Part shown: positions 18,900 through 28,332 of the stretch, piece after piece
Position numbering within the stretch: the stretch's first letter is position 1
Layout: the number at the start of each line of letters is the position of its first letter
Assembly: GCF_018919265.1 (NCBI RefSeq)
Contig: NZ_JAHLQO010000004.1
Span: 62,001 to 126,000 of the forward strand
Reading direction: 5' to 3'
DNA length: 64,000 nt
Origin: Peptoniphilus ovalis
Lineage (GTDB): Bacteria > Bacillota > Clostridia > Tissierellales > Peptoniphilaceae
The notes under the pieces: generated by a model
Databases searched by the model: none
Told to the model about the DNA's origin: nothing
Seen by the model: the letters and a program-made list of their open reading frames with translations, nothing else
Position numbers and translations under genes: made by a program

Positions 18900-19589
18900 T
18901 TAATATTTAAAATCTAGTTCGGGATAATTTGTAATTATTCCATCTACTCCTATTTCTATTAATTTTTCATAAGAATTTTTGTCATTTACTGTCCAAGTAT
19001 TTATTTCTATTGCTGCTTCATGTAATTTTAAAACTTCATCTTTATTTAATGTTGTAAAGAATGGATGATAAATTTCAATTTTATTTTCTTTTAAATACTT
19101 TGAAGGATTTATTATATTGCTCTCTGTCAAAGCCGCTACTTTTAAATTTGAAATTTCCTTAAATCTAAGAAGTGAGTAGTGATTAAAACTTGAGATTAAT
19201 AGTCTATCTAGCATATTGTATTCACTAAATAAATTATAAACTTTCTCTTTTATTCTAATATATTCAAAAACAGAAGTTTTAAGTTCACAATTTGTAATTA
19301 GATTTGAGTTTTTTACTATATCTAAGTATTCATTAAGAGTAATAACAGATTCTCCATTTGAGTATTTATAACTTTTTAACTCTTCAAGTGTTAAATCCTT
19401 TACAAAAGCTTTCAAATTTAAAAGTCTTTCCAAGTACTCATCATGAATCACAACTACTTCTTTATCCTTTGTAAGCTGCACATCTAATTCAATTCCTGTA
19501 ATATTTAAATCCAAACAAGCTTCAAAACTTTGTTTTGAATTTTCAAAATATTTTGAGCTATATCCTCTATGGGCATATATATTTGTCAT
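18900..19589 (-). CDS. Glycerophosphodiester phosphodiesterase family protein
   Basis: A 229-residue single-domain GDPD enzyme, which hydrolyses glycerophosphodiesters to glycerol-3-phosphate and an alcohol. The TIM-barrel core is marked by YAHRGYSSKYFENS near 4-17 (His-Arg pair and the following Glu), GIELDVQLTKD near 32-42 and VVVIHDE near 46-52, which hold the calcium and catalytic histidine. There is no signal peptide, so it is the cytoplasmic UgpQ-like type, suited to recycling lipid headgroups. RBS AGGAG precedes the ATG. It lies between the metE-metF terminators and pyrC, with its own terminator. Confidence 0.9.
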   Translation of the reverse strand: MTNIYAHRGYSSKYFENSKQSFEACLDLNITGIELDVQLTKDKEVVVIHDEYLERLLNLKAFVKDLTLEELKSYKYSNGESVITLNEYLDIVKNSNLITNCELKTSVFEYIRIKEKVYNLFSEYNMLDRLLISSFNHYSLLRFKEISNLKVAALTESNIINPSKYLKENKIEIYHPFFTTLNKDEVLKLHEAAIEINTWTVNDKNSYEKLIEIGVDGIITNYPELDFKY

Positions 19590-19686
19590 AATTGCTCCTA
19601 TTTTTAATTAATCACTTAATTTTTAACTACTATAATTTCTTTATTATTTTATCAGATTTTAATATTTAAATAAAATTTTCAAATAG

Positions 19687-19750
19687 AAAAAGTGCAAATA
19701 GAAAATTATTTCTACTTACACTTTTATGGTACTAAATGGCCATAAGGCCA
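19687..19750 (-). terminator. Tandem terminator hairpins downstream of metF
   Basis: Two hairpins follow metF on the minus strand. The first is TGGCC/GGCCA with an ATAA loop (19737-19750). The second is an A/T-rich long stem (19687-19725) pairing AAAAGTG..AATAGAAA with TTTCTA..CACTTTT, followed by TTC and more T. Together they should end the metE-metF transcript. Confidence 0.65.
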
Positions 19751-19808
19751 ATTTTATATATTTTATTTTAAATAAGGAGATTTTAAAAACATTTTTTTAA
19801 CTATTATA

Positions 19809-20681
19809 TTAAGATGCTTTCTTTTCTAATAATAAATTAGCAACTGCTTCATGAACTTTTCTTGCAATGTATGAATTGTTCATAGTGTATAAGTGAATAC
19901 CATCAACGCCTTGAGCAATTAAATCAACAATTTGGTCAATGGCATATGCTATTCCTGCATCTCTCATAGCGACAGGATTATGTTCGTATCTCTCCATAAT
20001 CTTTATAAATTTTTTTGGAAGTTTAACTCCACATAATGAAGTCATTTTTTCAATTTGTTTTTTATTTACAACAGGCATAATCCCTGCTTCTATAGGTACA
20101 TTGATATCTGCAAGTTCGCATTTTTCTTTAAAATTATAAAATACATTATTATCTAAAAATAGTTGTGTCATTAATTGACTTGCTCCAGCATCTACTTTTA
20201 TCTTTAAATTTTTAACATCTTCGACTATATTTTTACAATCAATATGTCCTTCTGGATAGCATGCTGCAATTATATTAAAGTTACCATTTTCTTTAATAAA
20301 TCTAATTAAATCAGAAGCGTAGGTAAAATCGCCTTTTTTATAATCTCCTTCAGGCAAATCTCCTCTTAAAGCTAAGATATTTTCAATTCTAAGCTTTTTT
20401 AATTCTTCCAATTTTTCTAATACATCTTCTTTAGTAAGACCTATACATGGAAGATGTGTGATAGATTCAATACCGTAAGATTTTATTGCAGAAGCTATTT
20501 TAAATGTTTCTTCATTGTTCTTTGCTCCTAGTGCTCCATAAGTAACACTTATAGAGTCTGGGGCTAATTTTTTTAATTCTTCAATAGTTTTATAAATTGT
20601 ACTCACATTAGAGCTTTTCTTAGGAGGAAAAACCTCATAAGAAAAAACTTGTTTATATTTAAATATTTCTGTTGTTTTCAT
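19809..20681 (-). CDS. metF: Methylenetetrahydrofolate reductase
   Basis: A 290-residue flavoenzyme reducing 5,10-methylene-THF to 5-methyl-THF, the methyl donor for methionine synthase. Marks: SYEVFPPKK near 14-22 with the family's N-terminal Glu, SVTYGALGA, the ALRGD segment near 102-106 and an ASQLMTQLFLDN segment near 168-179. The TIM-barrel length is right. It overlaps the 3' end of metE by 23 bases, so the two are translationally coupled and supply and use the same methyl group. RBS AAGGGAAG lies inside metE. A terminator pair follows. Confidence 0.96.
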   Translation of the reverse strand: MKTTEIFKYKQVFSYEVFPPKKSSNVSTIYKTIEELKKLAPDSISVTYGALGAKNNEETFKIASAIKSYGIESITHLPCIGLTKEDVLEKLEELKKLRIENILALRGDLPEGDYKKGDFTYASDLIRFIKENGNFNIIAACYPEGHIDCKNIVEDVKNLKIKVDAGASQLMTQLFLDNNVFYNFKEKCELADINVPIEAGIMPVVNKKQIEKMTSLCGVKLPKKFIKIMERYEHNPVAMRDAGIAYAIDQIVDLIAQGVDGIHLYTMNNSYIARKVHEAVANLLLEKKAS

Positions 20682-22938
20682 CTCTTACTTCCCTTGTTGC
20701 ATTTAATAAATTTTTCAAACTTTCTCTAACTTCTTTATTTCCTCTAGTTTTTAAACCACAATCTGGATTAATCCATAATTTTTCTGGACTTACTTTTTCT
20801 AAAATTCTTTTAATTTGATTTACCAATTCTTCTTTTGAAGGAATTCTTGGAGAATGAATGTCATAAACTCCTGGTCCAACTTGAGTTTTAAAATTGTTTT
20901 CTTTTAAAGAATCTAAAATTTGTAAATCCGATCTTGAAGCCTCAAAAGAAATTACATCTGCATCCATATCATCTATTGCTTTTATAATATCTGTAAATTC
21001 GCTATAGCACATATGAGTATGAATTTGTGTATCTTCTTTAACACCAGAATGAACTAATCTAAAGGCAGGTATTGCCCAAGCTAAATATTCTTTAAACCAG
21101 TCAGATTTTCTTAATGGTAATTTTTCTCTTAAAGCAGCTTCATCTACTTGAATAATGTTAATTCCATTTTTTTCTAAATCTAAAACTTCATCTCTAATTG
21201 CAAGAGCAATTTGTAAAGTTTGCTCTTTAATTTCTATATCTTCTCTTGGAAAAGACCAGTTTAAAATAGTTACAGGACCTGTAAGCATTCCCTTAACCTC
21301 TTTATTTGTTAATGATTTTGCATATTTTGACCAAAAAACAGTCATTTGATTTTTTCTGAAAACATCTCCCCATATTATTGGAGGTTTTACGCATCTAGTA
21401 CCATAAGATTGAACCCAAGCTTTTTCTGTAAATAAGAAACCATTTAGTCTTTCTCCAAAGTATTCAACCATGTCATTTCTTTCAAATTCACCATGAACTA
21501 ATACGTCTATTCCAATTTCTTCTTGTTCTCTTATACATTCTTTAATTTTTTCTTTATTAAAAGCTATATATTCTTCTTCACTAATTAAATTATTTTTAAA
21601 ATCAGATCTATTTTTTCTAACTTCCTTTGTTTGTGGGAAAGAGCCTATTGTAGTTGTAGGAAATAATGGTAATTTAAATTTTTCTCTTTGAATCTTTTCT
21701 CTAGTTTCAAAATCCGGTTTTCTAATATAGTCTTCTTCTTTTATATTATTAACTCTATTGTTTACATCTTTGTCGTAAGAATCAGGTCTGTTGTTAAATA
21801 ATTTTTGATTTTCAATGTATTTTTTATCAGTTTCATAATTATTTTCAGAAAGTTCTTTTAAATCTTTTAATTCTACTAACTTTTCTTCAGCAAATGAAAA
21901 ATGTTCTAAGTATTTATTATCTAATTTACTTTCATTTTTTAGAGTATATGGTACATGTAATAATGAACAAGAAGTATTTAACACGAAATTTATATTTTTA
22001 TTTTTCAAAAATTCAATAGTTTCTAATGTTTTTTTATAATTATTTCTCCAGATGTTCTTTCCGTTAATTAAACCTGCGAATAAAATTTTATCTTCTTTAA
22101 AACCATATTCATCAATTAAATCTTTAGTTTTTAATCCTTCAATAAAATCTAAACCTATTGCATCAAAATCTAATTCCAATAGATTTAAATAAATATCTCT
22201 CACATCTCCAAAGTAAGTTTGAATTAATATTTTAGAATTATTTTTTGATTTTAGAATTTCTGAATATAATTTATTGAATAAATTCTTATCACCATCTGTT
22301 AAGTCATAAACAATTTCAGGTTCGTCAAACTGTATCCATTCTGCTCCTAATTTATTTAATCTTTCGATAATTTCCTTATATACAGCTATGAAATCATCAG
22401 AAAAATCATTAGCTTTTTTATCTCCAACATATCTTAATTTCTTAAGTAGTGTATAAGGTCCTATAAGAACAGGCTTTGAAAGAATGTCTTCATTCTTTGC
22501 TTCTTTAAATTCATCAAATACTTTTGTTCCAACTAATTTAACTTCTGTTTCATCGTCAATTTCTGGTACCATGTAGTGATAATTTGTATTAAACCATTTT
22601 TTCATTGCTAAAGCTTTTACATCACCATTTTCTCCTTGGTAACCCTTAGCCATTGCAAAATATTCTTGTAAATCATCAAGACCTAAATCTTTGTATCTTT
22701 TAGGAATAATATTAATAAGTACAGCTGCATCTAATGTCAAATCATAAAAAGAAAAATCATTAGATGGTATAAAATCTAGTCCAGATTCTTTTTCTAATTT
22801 TAAATTTTTAATTCTTAGTTCTTTTGCAATTTTTTCTAATTCATTTCTATCAATTTCATTTCTAAAAAACTTTTCAGTTCCAAATTTTAACTCTCTTAAA
22901 CTTCCAACTCTTGGAAATCCTATTATTGATGTTTTCAT
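20659..22938 (-). CDS. metE: Cobalamin-independent methionine synthase
   Basis: A 759-residue zinc enzyme transferring the methyl group of 5-methyl-THF-triglutamate to homocysteine. Both barrels are present. The N-terminal half starts SIIGFPRVGSLRELK; the catalytic C-terminal half includes FPTTTIGSFPQT, MLTGPVTILNWSF, the zinc ligands in HTHMCYSEF (His, Cys) and the distal cysteine in NPDCGLKTRG. RBS AGGAG precedes the ATG. It lies downstream of a LysR regulator on the same strand, separated by a hairpin at 22966-23008, and overlaps metF. This gives the cell a vitamin B12-free methionine route. No S-box riboswitch was seen in the ~99-base leader. Confidence 0.97.
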   Translation of the reverse strand: MKTSIIGFPRVGSLRELKFGTEKFFRNEIDRNELEKIAKELRIKNLKLEKESGLDFIPSNDFSFYDLTLDAAVLINIIPKRYKDLGLDDLQEYFAMAKGYQGENGDVKALAMKKWFNTNYHYMVPEIDDETEVKLVGTKVFDEFKEAKNEDILSKPVLIGPYTLLKKLRYVGDKKANDFSDDFIAVYKEIIERLNKLGAEWIQFDEPEIVYDLTDGDKNLFNKLYSEILKSKNNSKILIQTYFGDVRDIYLNLLELDFDAIGLDFIEGLKTKDLIDEYGFKEDKILFAGLINGKNIWRNNYKKTLETIEFLKNKNINFVLNTSCSLLHVPYTLKNESKLDNKYLEHFSFAEEKLVELKDLKELSENNYETDKKYIENQKLFNNRPDSYDKDVNNRVNNIKEEDYIRKPDFETREKIQREKFKLPLFPTTTIGSFPQTKEVRKNRSDFKNNLISEEEYIAFNKEKIKECIREQEEIGIDVLVHGEFERNDMVEYFGERLNGFLFTEKAWVQSYGTRCVKPPIIWGDVFRKNQMTVFWSKYAKSLTNKEVKGMLTGPVTILNWSFPREDIEIKEQTLQIALAIRDEVLDLEKNGINIIQVDEAALREKLPLRKSDWFKEYLAWAIPAFRLVHSGVKEDTQIHTHMCYSEFTDIIKAIDDMDADVISFEASRSDLQILDSLKENNFKTQVGPGVYDIHSPRIPSKEELVNQIKRILEKVSPEKLWINPDCGLKTRGNKEVRESLKNLLNATREVRDENNRNI

Positions 22939-22965
22939 AATTTCTCTCCTATCGCATAAAATAAA

Positions 22966-23008
22966 ATAAGCTTTAACTTGTTATTTATTATAACCAGCTA
23001 AAGCTTAT
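22966..23008 (-). terminator. Long hairpin with T-rich tail between lysR and metE
   Basis: ATAAGCTTTA (22966-22975) pairs with TAAAGCTTAT (22999-23008); inside, GTTAT pairs with ATAAC, with small bulges. On the minus strand it is followed by TTTATTTTAT, so it looks like a terminator for lysR or an attenuator in front of metE. A TATAAT on the minus strand lies in the loop side, so a metE promoter or LysR operator may overlap the hairpin. Confidence 0.6.
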
Positions 23009-23037
23009 AATCGTTAATACTTAATAGTTTTGAGTTG

Positions 23038-23961
23038 TCATAAGTTTAAGTTATGACGATAGGTTTTTATATAGTTTTTTAAATGTTCTATATAGGATTT
23101 GCAAATCGAAGAAAGAGGTCTGTCAATATTTTTAATATAGCCAATTTCCATAACTTCATCAGAAACTAATGGAATTGAAACTATATTTGTGCCATTTAAA
23201 TCTTCAGATAATATTCCTGAAGATATTGTATATCCATTTAGTCCAATCATTAAATTAAATATTGTTGCCCTATCTGTTACGACAATATTTTTATCATTTT
23301 CTTCAATGGAATGTGGCTCTTCAGCAAAATAAAAAGAATTATTAATTCCTTGATCATAATAAAGTCTAGGATATGTATTTAATTCATCAAGAGTAACAGT
23401 ATCTTTTTTTGCTAATGGATTGTTCCTTGATACAAATACATGTGGTTTAGCCGTAAATAGAGAAACAAATTCCAAATCGGCATTTTCAAACATTTTAATT
23501 AAAACTTCCCTATTAAAATTAGATAAAAATAAAACTCCTATTTCAGATCTCGATGTTCTAACATCCTCAATTATGTAATGAGTTAAAGTTTCCTTTAAAG
23601 AAAATTCATATCTATCTTTGCCATATTCCTTAACAAGTGCAACAAAAGCATTAACTACAAAGGCATAATGTTGACTTGTAATTGAAAATACACGTCTTAA
23701 TTTTTCTTTATTTTTATACCTATTTTCTAACAAGTCAGCCTGTTCAACAACTTGTCTAGAATATGATAAAAAACTTATTCCCTCTTCTGATAAATATACT
23801 CCTCTGTTATTTCTATAAAATATTGTAATTCCCATTTCATTTTCAATTTCTGAAACAACTTTTGATAGAGAAGGTTGCGAAACTAATAATTTTGAAGCCG
23901 CAGATGTAATTGAACCCGCTTCTGCAATAGCAATAATATATCTTAATTGTTGTAATGTCAT
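23038..23961 (-). CDS. LysR-family transcriptional regulator
   Basis: A 307-residue LysR protein. The N-terminal helix-turn-helix reads MTLQQLRYIIAIAEAGSITSAASKLLVSQPSLSKVVSEIE, followed by a periplasmic-binding-like effector domain (about 90-300). It lies directly upstream of metE on the same strand rather than divergently, with a 99-base gap. Control of methionine synthesis (MetR- or CysR/MtaR-like) is a fair inference from position only; the effector is unknown. RBS AGGAG precedes the ATG. A terminator isolates it from truA upstream. Confidence 0.93.
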   Translation of the reverse strand: MTLQQLRYIIAIAEAGSITSAASKLLVSQPSLSKVVSEIENEMGITIFYRNNRGVYLSEEGISFLSYSRQVVEQADLLENRYKNKEKLRRVFSITSQHYAFVVNAFVALVKEYGKDRYEFSLKETLTHYIIEDVRTSRSEIGVLFLSNFNREVLIKMFENADLEFVSLFTAKPHVFVSRNNPLAKKDTVTLDELNTYPRLYYDQGINNSFYFAEEPHSIEENDKNIVVTDRATIFNLMIGLNGYTISSGILSEDLNGTNIVSIPLVSDEVMEIGYIKNIDRPLSSICKSYIEHLKNYIKTYRHNLNL

Positions 23962-23995
23962 TTTTCTCTCCTGGTCTATATTATTTTTATTTAAG

Positions 23996-24020
23996 AAAAA
24001 AGCTTCTAAATAGAAGCCTT
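23996..24020 (-). terminator. Terminator after truA
   Basis: On the minus strand GGCTTCTA-TT-TAGAAGC followed by T6. It ends the ecfA1-ecfA2-ecfT-truA transcript before lysR. Confidence 0.85.
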
Positions 24021-24036
24021 AATCCAAATTTTATTT

Positions 24037-24777
24037 TTAATTTTCATCGTATTTAACATCCATTAAATAAAGTCCACATGCTGGAGCAGTTGGCCCAGCT
24101 TTTTTTCTATTTTTTGAAACTAAAGCTTTTTCCATGTAATCTATATCTCTAATGCCTCTACCAATTTCAATGGCAGTTCCAACGATTATTCTAATCATAT
24201 TTTTAAGAAAACTTTTAGCCGTAAAATCAAAGTAAATAAATTTTTCATCTTCAGTTATTTCAATTTCATCAATTGATCGAATTGAATCTTTTACTATTGC
24301 ATTTCTACCCATAAAAGATGCGTAATCATGCTCCCCTAATAAACATTTTACAGCTTCTCTCATTCTATCTATATCAATTTCATGAGGATATTCATAAGCT
24401 CTATTAAAAAGTAGTGCATTTCTGTAACGAGATTTATAAATTACATATCTGTATTTCTTTTTCTTAGCATCAAACCTCGCATGAAAATTTTCTGGTACAA
24501 TCTTCGAATCATTGACTGAAACATCATTTGGCAAATTATAATTTAATACCTTTGGAAGATTACCTATATCAATTGTCGTGTCAACATAAAAGTTTGCATA
24601 TTGTCCAAGTGCATGGACTCCCCTGTCAGTTCTTCCTGCATAGTAAATTTTTATTTCTTCGTTAAAAGTTTTAAAAAGGCCCTTATTTAATTCACCTTCA
24701 ACAGTTCTTCTGTCTGGTTGATATTGAAAGCCATGAAAATTAGTTCCATCATAGACAATTTTTATTAAAATATTCAT
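24037..24777 (-). CDS. truA: tRNA pseudouridine(38-40) synthase
   Basis: A 246-residue TruA, converting uridines 38-40 in the anticodon stem-loop of tRNAs. YAGRTDRGVHALGQ holds the catalytic Asp51; KKKKYRYVIY and a FTAKSFLKNMIRIIVG C-terminal motif complete the family pattern. The start overlaps the end of ecfT by four bases, the usual Firmicute order ecfA-ecfA-ecfT-truA. The common downstream rplM-rpsI pair is absent here; a terminator follows instead. Confidence 0.96.
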   Translation of the reverse strand: MNILIKIVYDGTNFHGFQYQPDRRTVEGELNKGLFKTFNEEIKIYYAGRTDRGVHALGQYANFYVDTTIDIGNLPKVLNYNLPNDVSVNDSKIVPENFHARFDAKKKKYRYVIYKSRYRNALLFNRAYEYPHEIDIDRMREAVKCLLGEHDYASFMGRNAIVKDSIRSIDEIEITEDEKFIYFDFTAKSFLKNMIRIIVGTAIEIGRGIRDIDYMEKALVSKNRKKAGPTAPACGLYLMDVKYDEN

Positions 24778-25571
24778 ATCTTTGAGCCCACTATAACTGC
24801 AACAAAGAAAATAATATTTCCCACAAAAATTGAAATATCTTTAGATGTAATCTTTGATGTATTCATTTTAGTTCTTCCATCTCCACCTCTGTAACATCTT
24901 GACTCCATGGCTGTTGCAAGTTCTTCAGCACGTCTAAAGGAGTTTATAAATAGTGGAACTAATAGCGGAACTAAATTTTTTGCTCTTGAAATTAAATTAC
25001 CAGATTCGAAATCTGCTCCCCTTGCCATTTGAGCTTTCATAATCTTATCAGTTTCTTCAATAAGTGTAGGAATAAACCTAAGAGCAATTGTCATCATCAT
25101 TGCTATTTCGTGACTTGGAACTCCAATTTTTCTAAAAGGTCTTAATAGTGACTCAATTCCATCAGTAAGTTCTATTGGAGAAGTTGTGTAAGTTAATAAA
25201 CTTGTTCCCAGTACTAATAAAATTAATCTAATTCCCATAAAGAACGCAAGATCAATTCCCTCTTGTGAAATTTTTAAAAAACCTAGTTCATAAATTGGTT
25301 TTCCAGGTGTAAAGAATAAATTAATTAAAAATGTCACAAAAATAATTAATCTCAAAGGTTTTAATCCTCTTAATACAAGTCCAACTGGAAGTTTTGCATT
25401 GAAAAGTATTAAAAATAAATAAATAACAATTGGAATATACATAATAAAAGAATCTATAAAGAATAGTGAAATTATGTATACAAACATTGTTAAAATTTTT
25501 AATTTGGGATCATATTCGTGTACTAAACTGTCTCCTGGAAAATATTGACCTATTGTAATATCTTTAAGCAT
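24774..25571 (-). CDS. ecfT: Energy-coupling factor transporter transmembrane protein EcfT
   Basis: A 265-residue membrane scaffold of group II ECF transporters, linking the two ATPases to interchangeable substrate-binding S components for vitamins and metals. At least five hydrophobic segments are visible. The two coupling helices carry the Ala-Arg-Gly signatures, seen here as AQMARGADF and a later [10 protein letters not shown]. It overlaps ecfA2 by 8 bases and truA by 4. The S components are not in this window, as expected for a shared energising module. Confidence 0.95.
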   Translation of the reverse strand: MLKDITIGQYFPGDSLVHEYDPKLKILTMFVYIISLFFIDSFIMYIPIVIYLFLILFNAKLPVGLVLRGLKPLRLIIFVTFLINLFFTPGKPIYELGFLKISQEGIDLAFFMGIRLILLVLGTSLLTYTTSPIELTDGIESLLRPFRKIGVPSHEIAMMMTIALRFIPTLIEETDKIMKAQMARGADFESGNLISRAKNLVPLLVPLFINSFRRAEELATAMESRCYRGGDGRTKMNTSKITSKDISIFVGNIIFFVAVIVGSKI

Positions 25572-26430
25572 TTTTCTTACCCCTCAAATATTTTTCCAAT
25601 GAAATTTTTGCTTCCTCTATTGTTATGGCATTCTCATTGATGTCAAGTCCTCTCTTTTTAAGCTCATGCATTAGAGATGTTACTTGCGGAATACCAAGTC
25701 CAATTGATTTTAATTTATCTTCTTGTTTAAAAATTTCTCGTGGAGCTCCATCTAACACTGCATTTCCAGAGTCCATTACAATTATTCTCTGTGCAATATT
25801 CGCAATATCTTCCATTGAGTGTGAAACTAAAACAACTGTCATATTGCTATTTTTATGAATGTTTACAATCTCTCCTAGAATTTCATCTCTACCTCTTGGG
25901 TCAAGACCTGCAGTTGGCTCATCGAGTATTAAAACTTTTGGATTCATTGCAAGAACTCCCGCTATTGCAACTCTTCTTTTAAGTCCTCCAGAAAGTTCAA
26001 AGGGAGAAGCATCTTTATACCTCTCATAATCAAGTCCCACTGATTCCATTGCATTTCTAACTCTAGTGCTAACCTCAGCATCATCAAGAGATAAGTTATT
26101 TGGTCCAAAAGCAATGTCTTTTTCAACAGTTTCTTCAAATAACTGATACTCTGGATATTGAAACACTAGTCCAATTTTTCTTCTAAGTTCTGTTAAATCC
26201 TTGGTATCTTTCTCAATTTTTATATTATCTACAATTATTTCTCCACTACTTGGTTTTAAAAGTCCGTTTAAGTGTTGAATTAATGTAGATTTTCCCGACC
26301 CAGTATGACCAATTAATCCAATAAATTCATTTTCTTCAATTTTTAAATTTACATTATTTAAAGCAATTTTTTCAAAGGGAAGTCCTTCACTGTAAACATG
26401 TTTTAAATTTTTAATTTCTATCAAGGACAT
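25564..26430 (-). CDS. ecfA2: Energy-coupling factor transporter ATP-binding protein EcfA2
   Basis: A 288-residue ABC ATPase. Walker [10 protein letters not shown] at 41-49, Q-loop [10 protein letters not shown], signature [14 protein letters not shown] and Walker [13 protein letters not shown]. The [21 protein letters not shown] segment is typical of EcfA2. It forms a heterodimer with the product of the adjacent gene on the inner face of the membrane and drives EcfT. It overlaps both neighbours (10 bases with ecfA1, 8 with ecfT), indicating tight coupling. Confidence 0.95.
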   Translation of the reverse strand: MSLIEIKNLKHVYSEGLPFEKIALNNVNLKIEENEFIGLIGHTGSGKSTLIQHLNGLLKPSSGEIIVDNIKIEKDTKDLTELRRKIGLVFQYPEYQLFEETVEKDIAFGPNNLSLDDAEVSTRVRNAMESVGLDYERYKDASPFELSGGLKRRVAIAGVLAMNPKVLILDEPTAGLDPRGRDEILGEIVNIHKNSNMTVVLVSHSMEDIANIAQRIIVMDSGNAVLDGAPREIFKQEDKLKSIGLGIPQVTSLMHELKKRGLDINENAITIEEAKISLEKYLRGKKNA

Positions 26431-27245
26431 AATTCATTCACCATTTCATCTATATTTAAAATTTCTGTTGAAATATCAAATCCACTTTTTTGTAAATCAT
26501 AGGCAAGCTCTGTTACTTGAGGTACATCAAGACCTATAGCCTTAATCTCTTCAACTTGTGAGAATACCTCTCTAGGATTTCCCTCGAGAACTACATTTCC
26601 ATCTTCCATTACAACAATCCTATCTGCAAGAGCCGCCTCTTCCATGTAATGTGTAATTAATATAATAGTTTTTTTTTGATTTTTATTTAGATTAATTAGA
26701 GTTTCCATAACCTCTGCTCTACCACTTGGATCAAGCATTGCTGTAGGTTCATCTAAAATGATATATTTTGGGCTCATAGCAAGAATTCCAGCGATAGCAA
26801 CTCTTTGTTTTTGCCCACCAGATAAAAGATGAGGTGCATTTTTTTTGAAATCACTCATATTTACAATTTCAAGTGCCTCATCTACTCTTTTTCTTATTTC
26901 TTTTGGCTCAACTCCAAGATTTTCAGGACCGAAAGCAACTTCATCTTCAACTATTGTTGCGACTAATTGATTGTCTGGATTTTGAAAAACCATTCCAGCA
27001 TTTTTTCTAATGTCCCAAATTTCTTCTTCATTTCTAGTATTCATACCATCTACTAAAACATCTCCTGAAACAGGAGTAAGAAGTCCATTAATTAACTTTG
27101 CAAGAGTTGATTTTCCTGATCCATTATGTCCTAGAAGAGCTATAAATTCGCCTTCATGTATATCTAAATTAATATTATTTAAAATTTGTTTAGAATTTTC
27201 ATCTTCTGCGTCATATTTAAATGACATATTATTTATGCTAATCAT
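26421..27245 (-). CDS. ecfA1: Energy-coupling factor transporter ATP-binding protein EcfA1
   Basis: A 274-residue ABC ATPase, partner of EcfA2. Walker [10 protein letters not shown] near 39-47, Q-loop [24 protein letters not shown] (characteristic of EcfA1), signature [13 protein letters not shown] and Walker [13 protein letters not shown]. First gene of the ecfA1-ecfA2-ecfT-truA operon; RBS GGAGTG precedes the ATG and a minus-strand TATAAT lies in the 69-base gap upstream. Confidence 0.95.
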   Translation of the reverse strand: MISINNMSFKYDAEDENSKQILNNINLDIHEGEFIALLGHNGSGKSTLAKLINGLLTPVSGDVLVDGMNTRNEEEIWDIRKNAGMVFQNPDNQLVATIVEDEVAFGPENLGVEPKEIRKRVDEALEIVNMSDFKKNAPHLLSGGQKQRVAIAGILAMSPKYIILDEPTAMLDPSGRAEVMETLINLNKNQKKTIILITHYMEEAALADRIVVMEDGNVVLEGNPREVFSQVEEIKAIGLDVPQVTELAYDLQKSGFDISTEILNIDEMVNELCP

Positions 27246-27314
27246 TTTATCACTCCGATATTTGTTAACTAATTATAATATAAAACTTGACGATTTGCTA
27301 TAATTTATTTAAAT

Positions 27315-27914
27315 TTATTTAGATATATATTTATTACCCTTGATAAAAAATCTAAGTGGAAGCTCTGCATCTTCTCCTGCATAATCTATTCCAATTCTTT
27401 TATCCTTTTCTATTTCTACTTTCTCTTTGCAATCTTCAATGTAGAGATAATCCTTGGATAAAATTTTACCATTTAAACTTCTATCAATATCTAAAGCTTT
27501 AGTTAGTTTTCCAGGACCATTGCATAGATTTTTCCTTTGATAACTACTTAGCTTGTCATAATTTTTATTAAATCTATTCATAGACATTTTATCAATGCCT
27601 TTTATAGGCTCCACTGCTCTTATTAATACAGCTTCAGGGTGATTTTTATCCATTGTTACAATATTAAACAAATCATAAATTCCATATATTAGATAGATAT
27701 AAATATGTCCTCCATCTTTATACAAAATCTTATTTCTATTTGTTATATTACCTCCGTAGCTGTGGCAAGCCTTGTCATTAAGACCTAGATAAGCTTCAGT
27801 TTCAACTATTTTTGCACACAAAAAATTATCAGAAGTGACTCTGATAATTTTCTTGCCAAGTAAGTCTTTGGCTACCTCTATTGTATCTCTTTTAAAAAAA
27901 TTAAGATCTAGCAT
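27315..27914 (-). CDS. DNA-3-methyladenine glycosylase (AAG/MPG family)
   Basis: A 199-residue base-excision repair enzyme removing alkylated purines. Family marks: LLGKKIIR near 18-25, VETEAYLGLNDKACHSY near 37-53 (holding the catalytic Glu), GGHIYIYLIYGIYDLFNIV near 68-86 and LIRAVEPI. Length fits (about 190-210). The start codon lies inside the 3' end of the preceding YkvA-like gene (14-base overlap), so it is translationally coupled to it, with GGAAAG as RBS. It is the last gene of the prfB-pyrF-pyrE-ykvA-mpg run. Confidence 0.93.
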   Translation of the reverse strand: MLDLNFFKRDTIEVAKDLLGKKIIRVTSDNFLCAKIVETEAYLGLNDKACHSYGGNITNRNKILYKDGGHIYIYLIYGIYDLFNIVTMDKNHPEAVLIRAVEPIKGIDKMSMNRFNKNYDKLSSYQRKNLCNGPGKLTKALDIDRSLNGKILSKDYLYIEDCKEKVEIEKDKRIGIDYAGEDAELPLRFFIKGNKYISK

Positions 27915-28284
27915 TTTCTTTCCAAATTCTATATTTTTCTAATTCATCTTTAAGCTTTTTAATTATATAAGCTAATACACTTAAATCATCAACAAATCCA
28001 ACGCCAATGATGAAATCGGGAATTATGTCTGCTGGGTTTAAAAGATATAAAAGTGCTGCCAACATAAGAAATATATCTTTTTTCTTAATATTTCTGTAAT
28101 TTCCTCTTCTGTAATCCTTAAGTAGTCCAAAGACTAATCTGAGTTCATGGGAAATTTCTTTAAATAAATCTACTTTGTTGGACTTTCGCATTGATTCATC
28201 TACTACACTTTTAAATCTATTTTTATCTTTGTAAACTTTTCTAGCCATTGGGAAAAGTTTTCTTAAAACACTAAAATAATTCAA
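27901..28284 (-). CDS. YkvA-type DUF1232 small membrane-associated protein
   Basis: About 127 residues. The DUF1232 core is clear near the C-terminus: AALLYLLNPADIIPDFIIGVGFVDDLSVLAYIIKK, a short hydrophobic hairpin with the NPxDIIPD motif. The function of the family is unknown. The frame is open to a TTG at 28299, but that codon lies upstream of the Shine-Dalgarno; the TTG at 28284 is preferred because GGAGGG (28290-28295) sits about six bases before it. It overlaps the glycosylase start by 14 bases and follows pyrE. Confidence 0.75.
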   Translation of the reverse strand: MNYFSVLRKLFPMARKVYKDKNRFKSVVDESMRKSNKVDLFKEISHELRLVFGLLKDYRRGNYRNIKKKDIFLMLAALLYLLNPADIIPDFIIGVGFVDDLSVLAYIIKKLKDELEKYRIWKENARS

Positions 28285-28332
28285 TTCATCCCTCCACAAA
28301 TTAATTACCCAATTTATTTTTAAGTGAAACTA

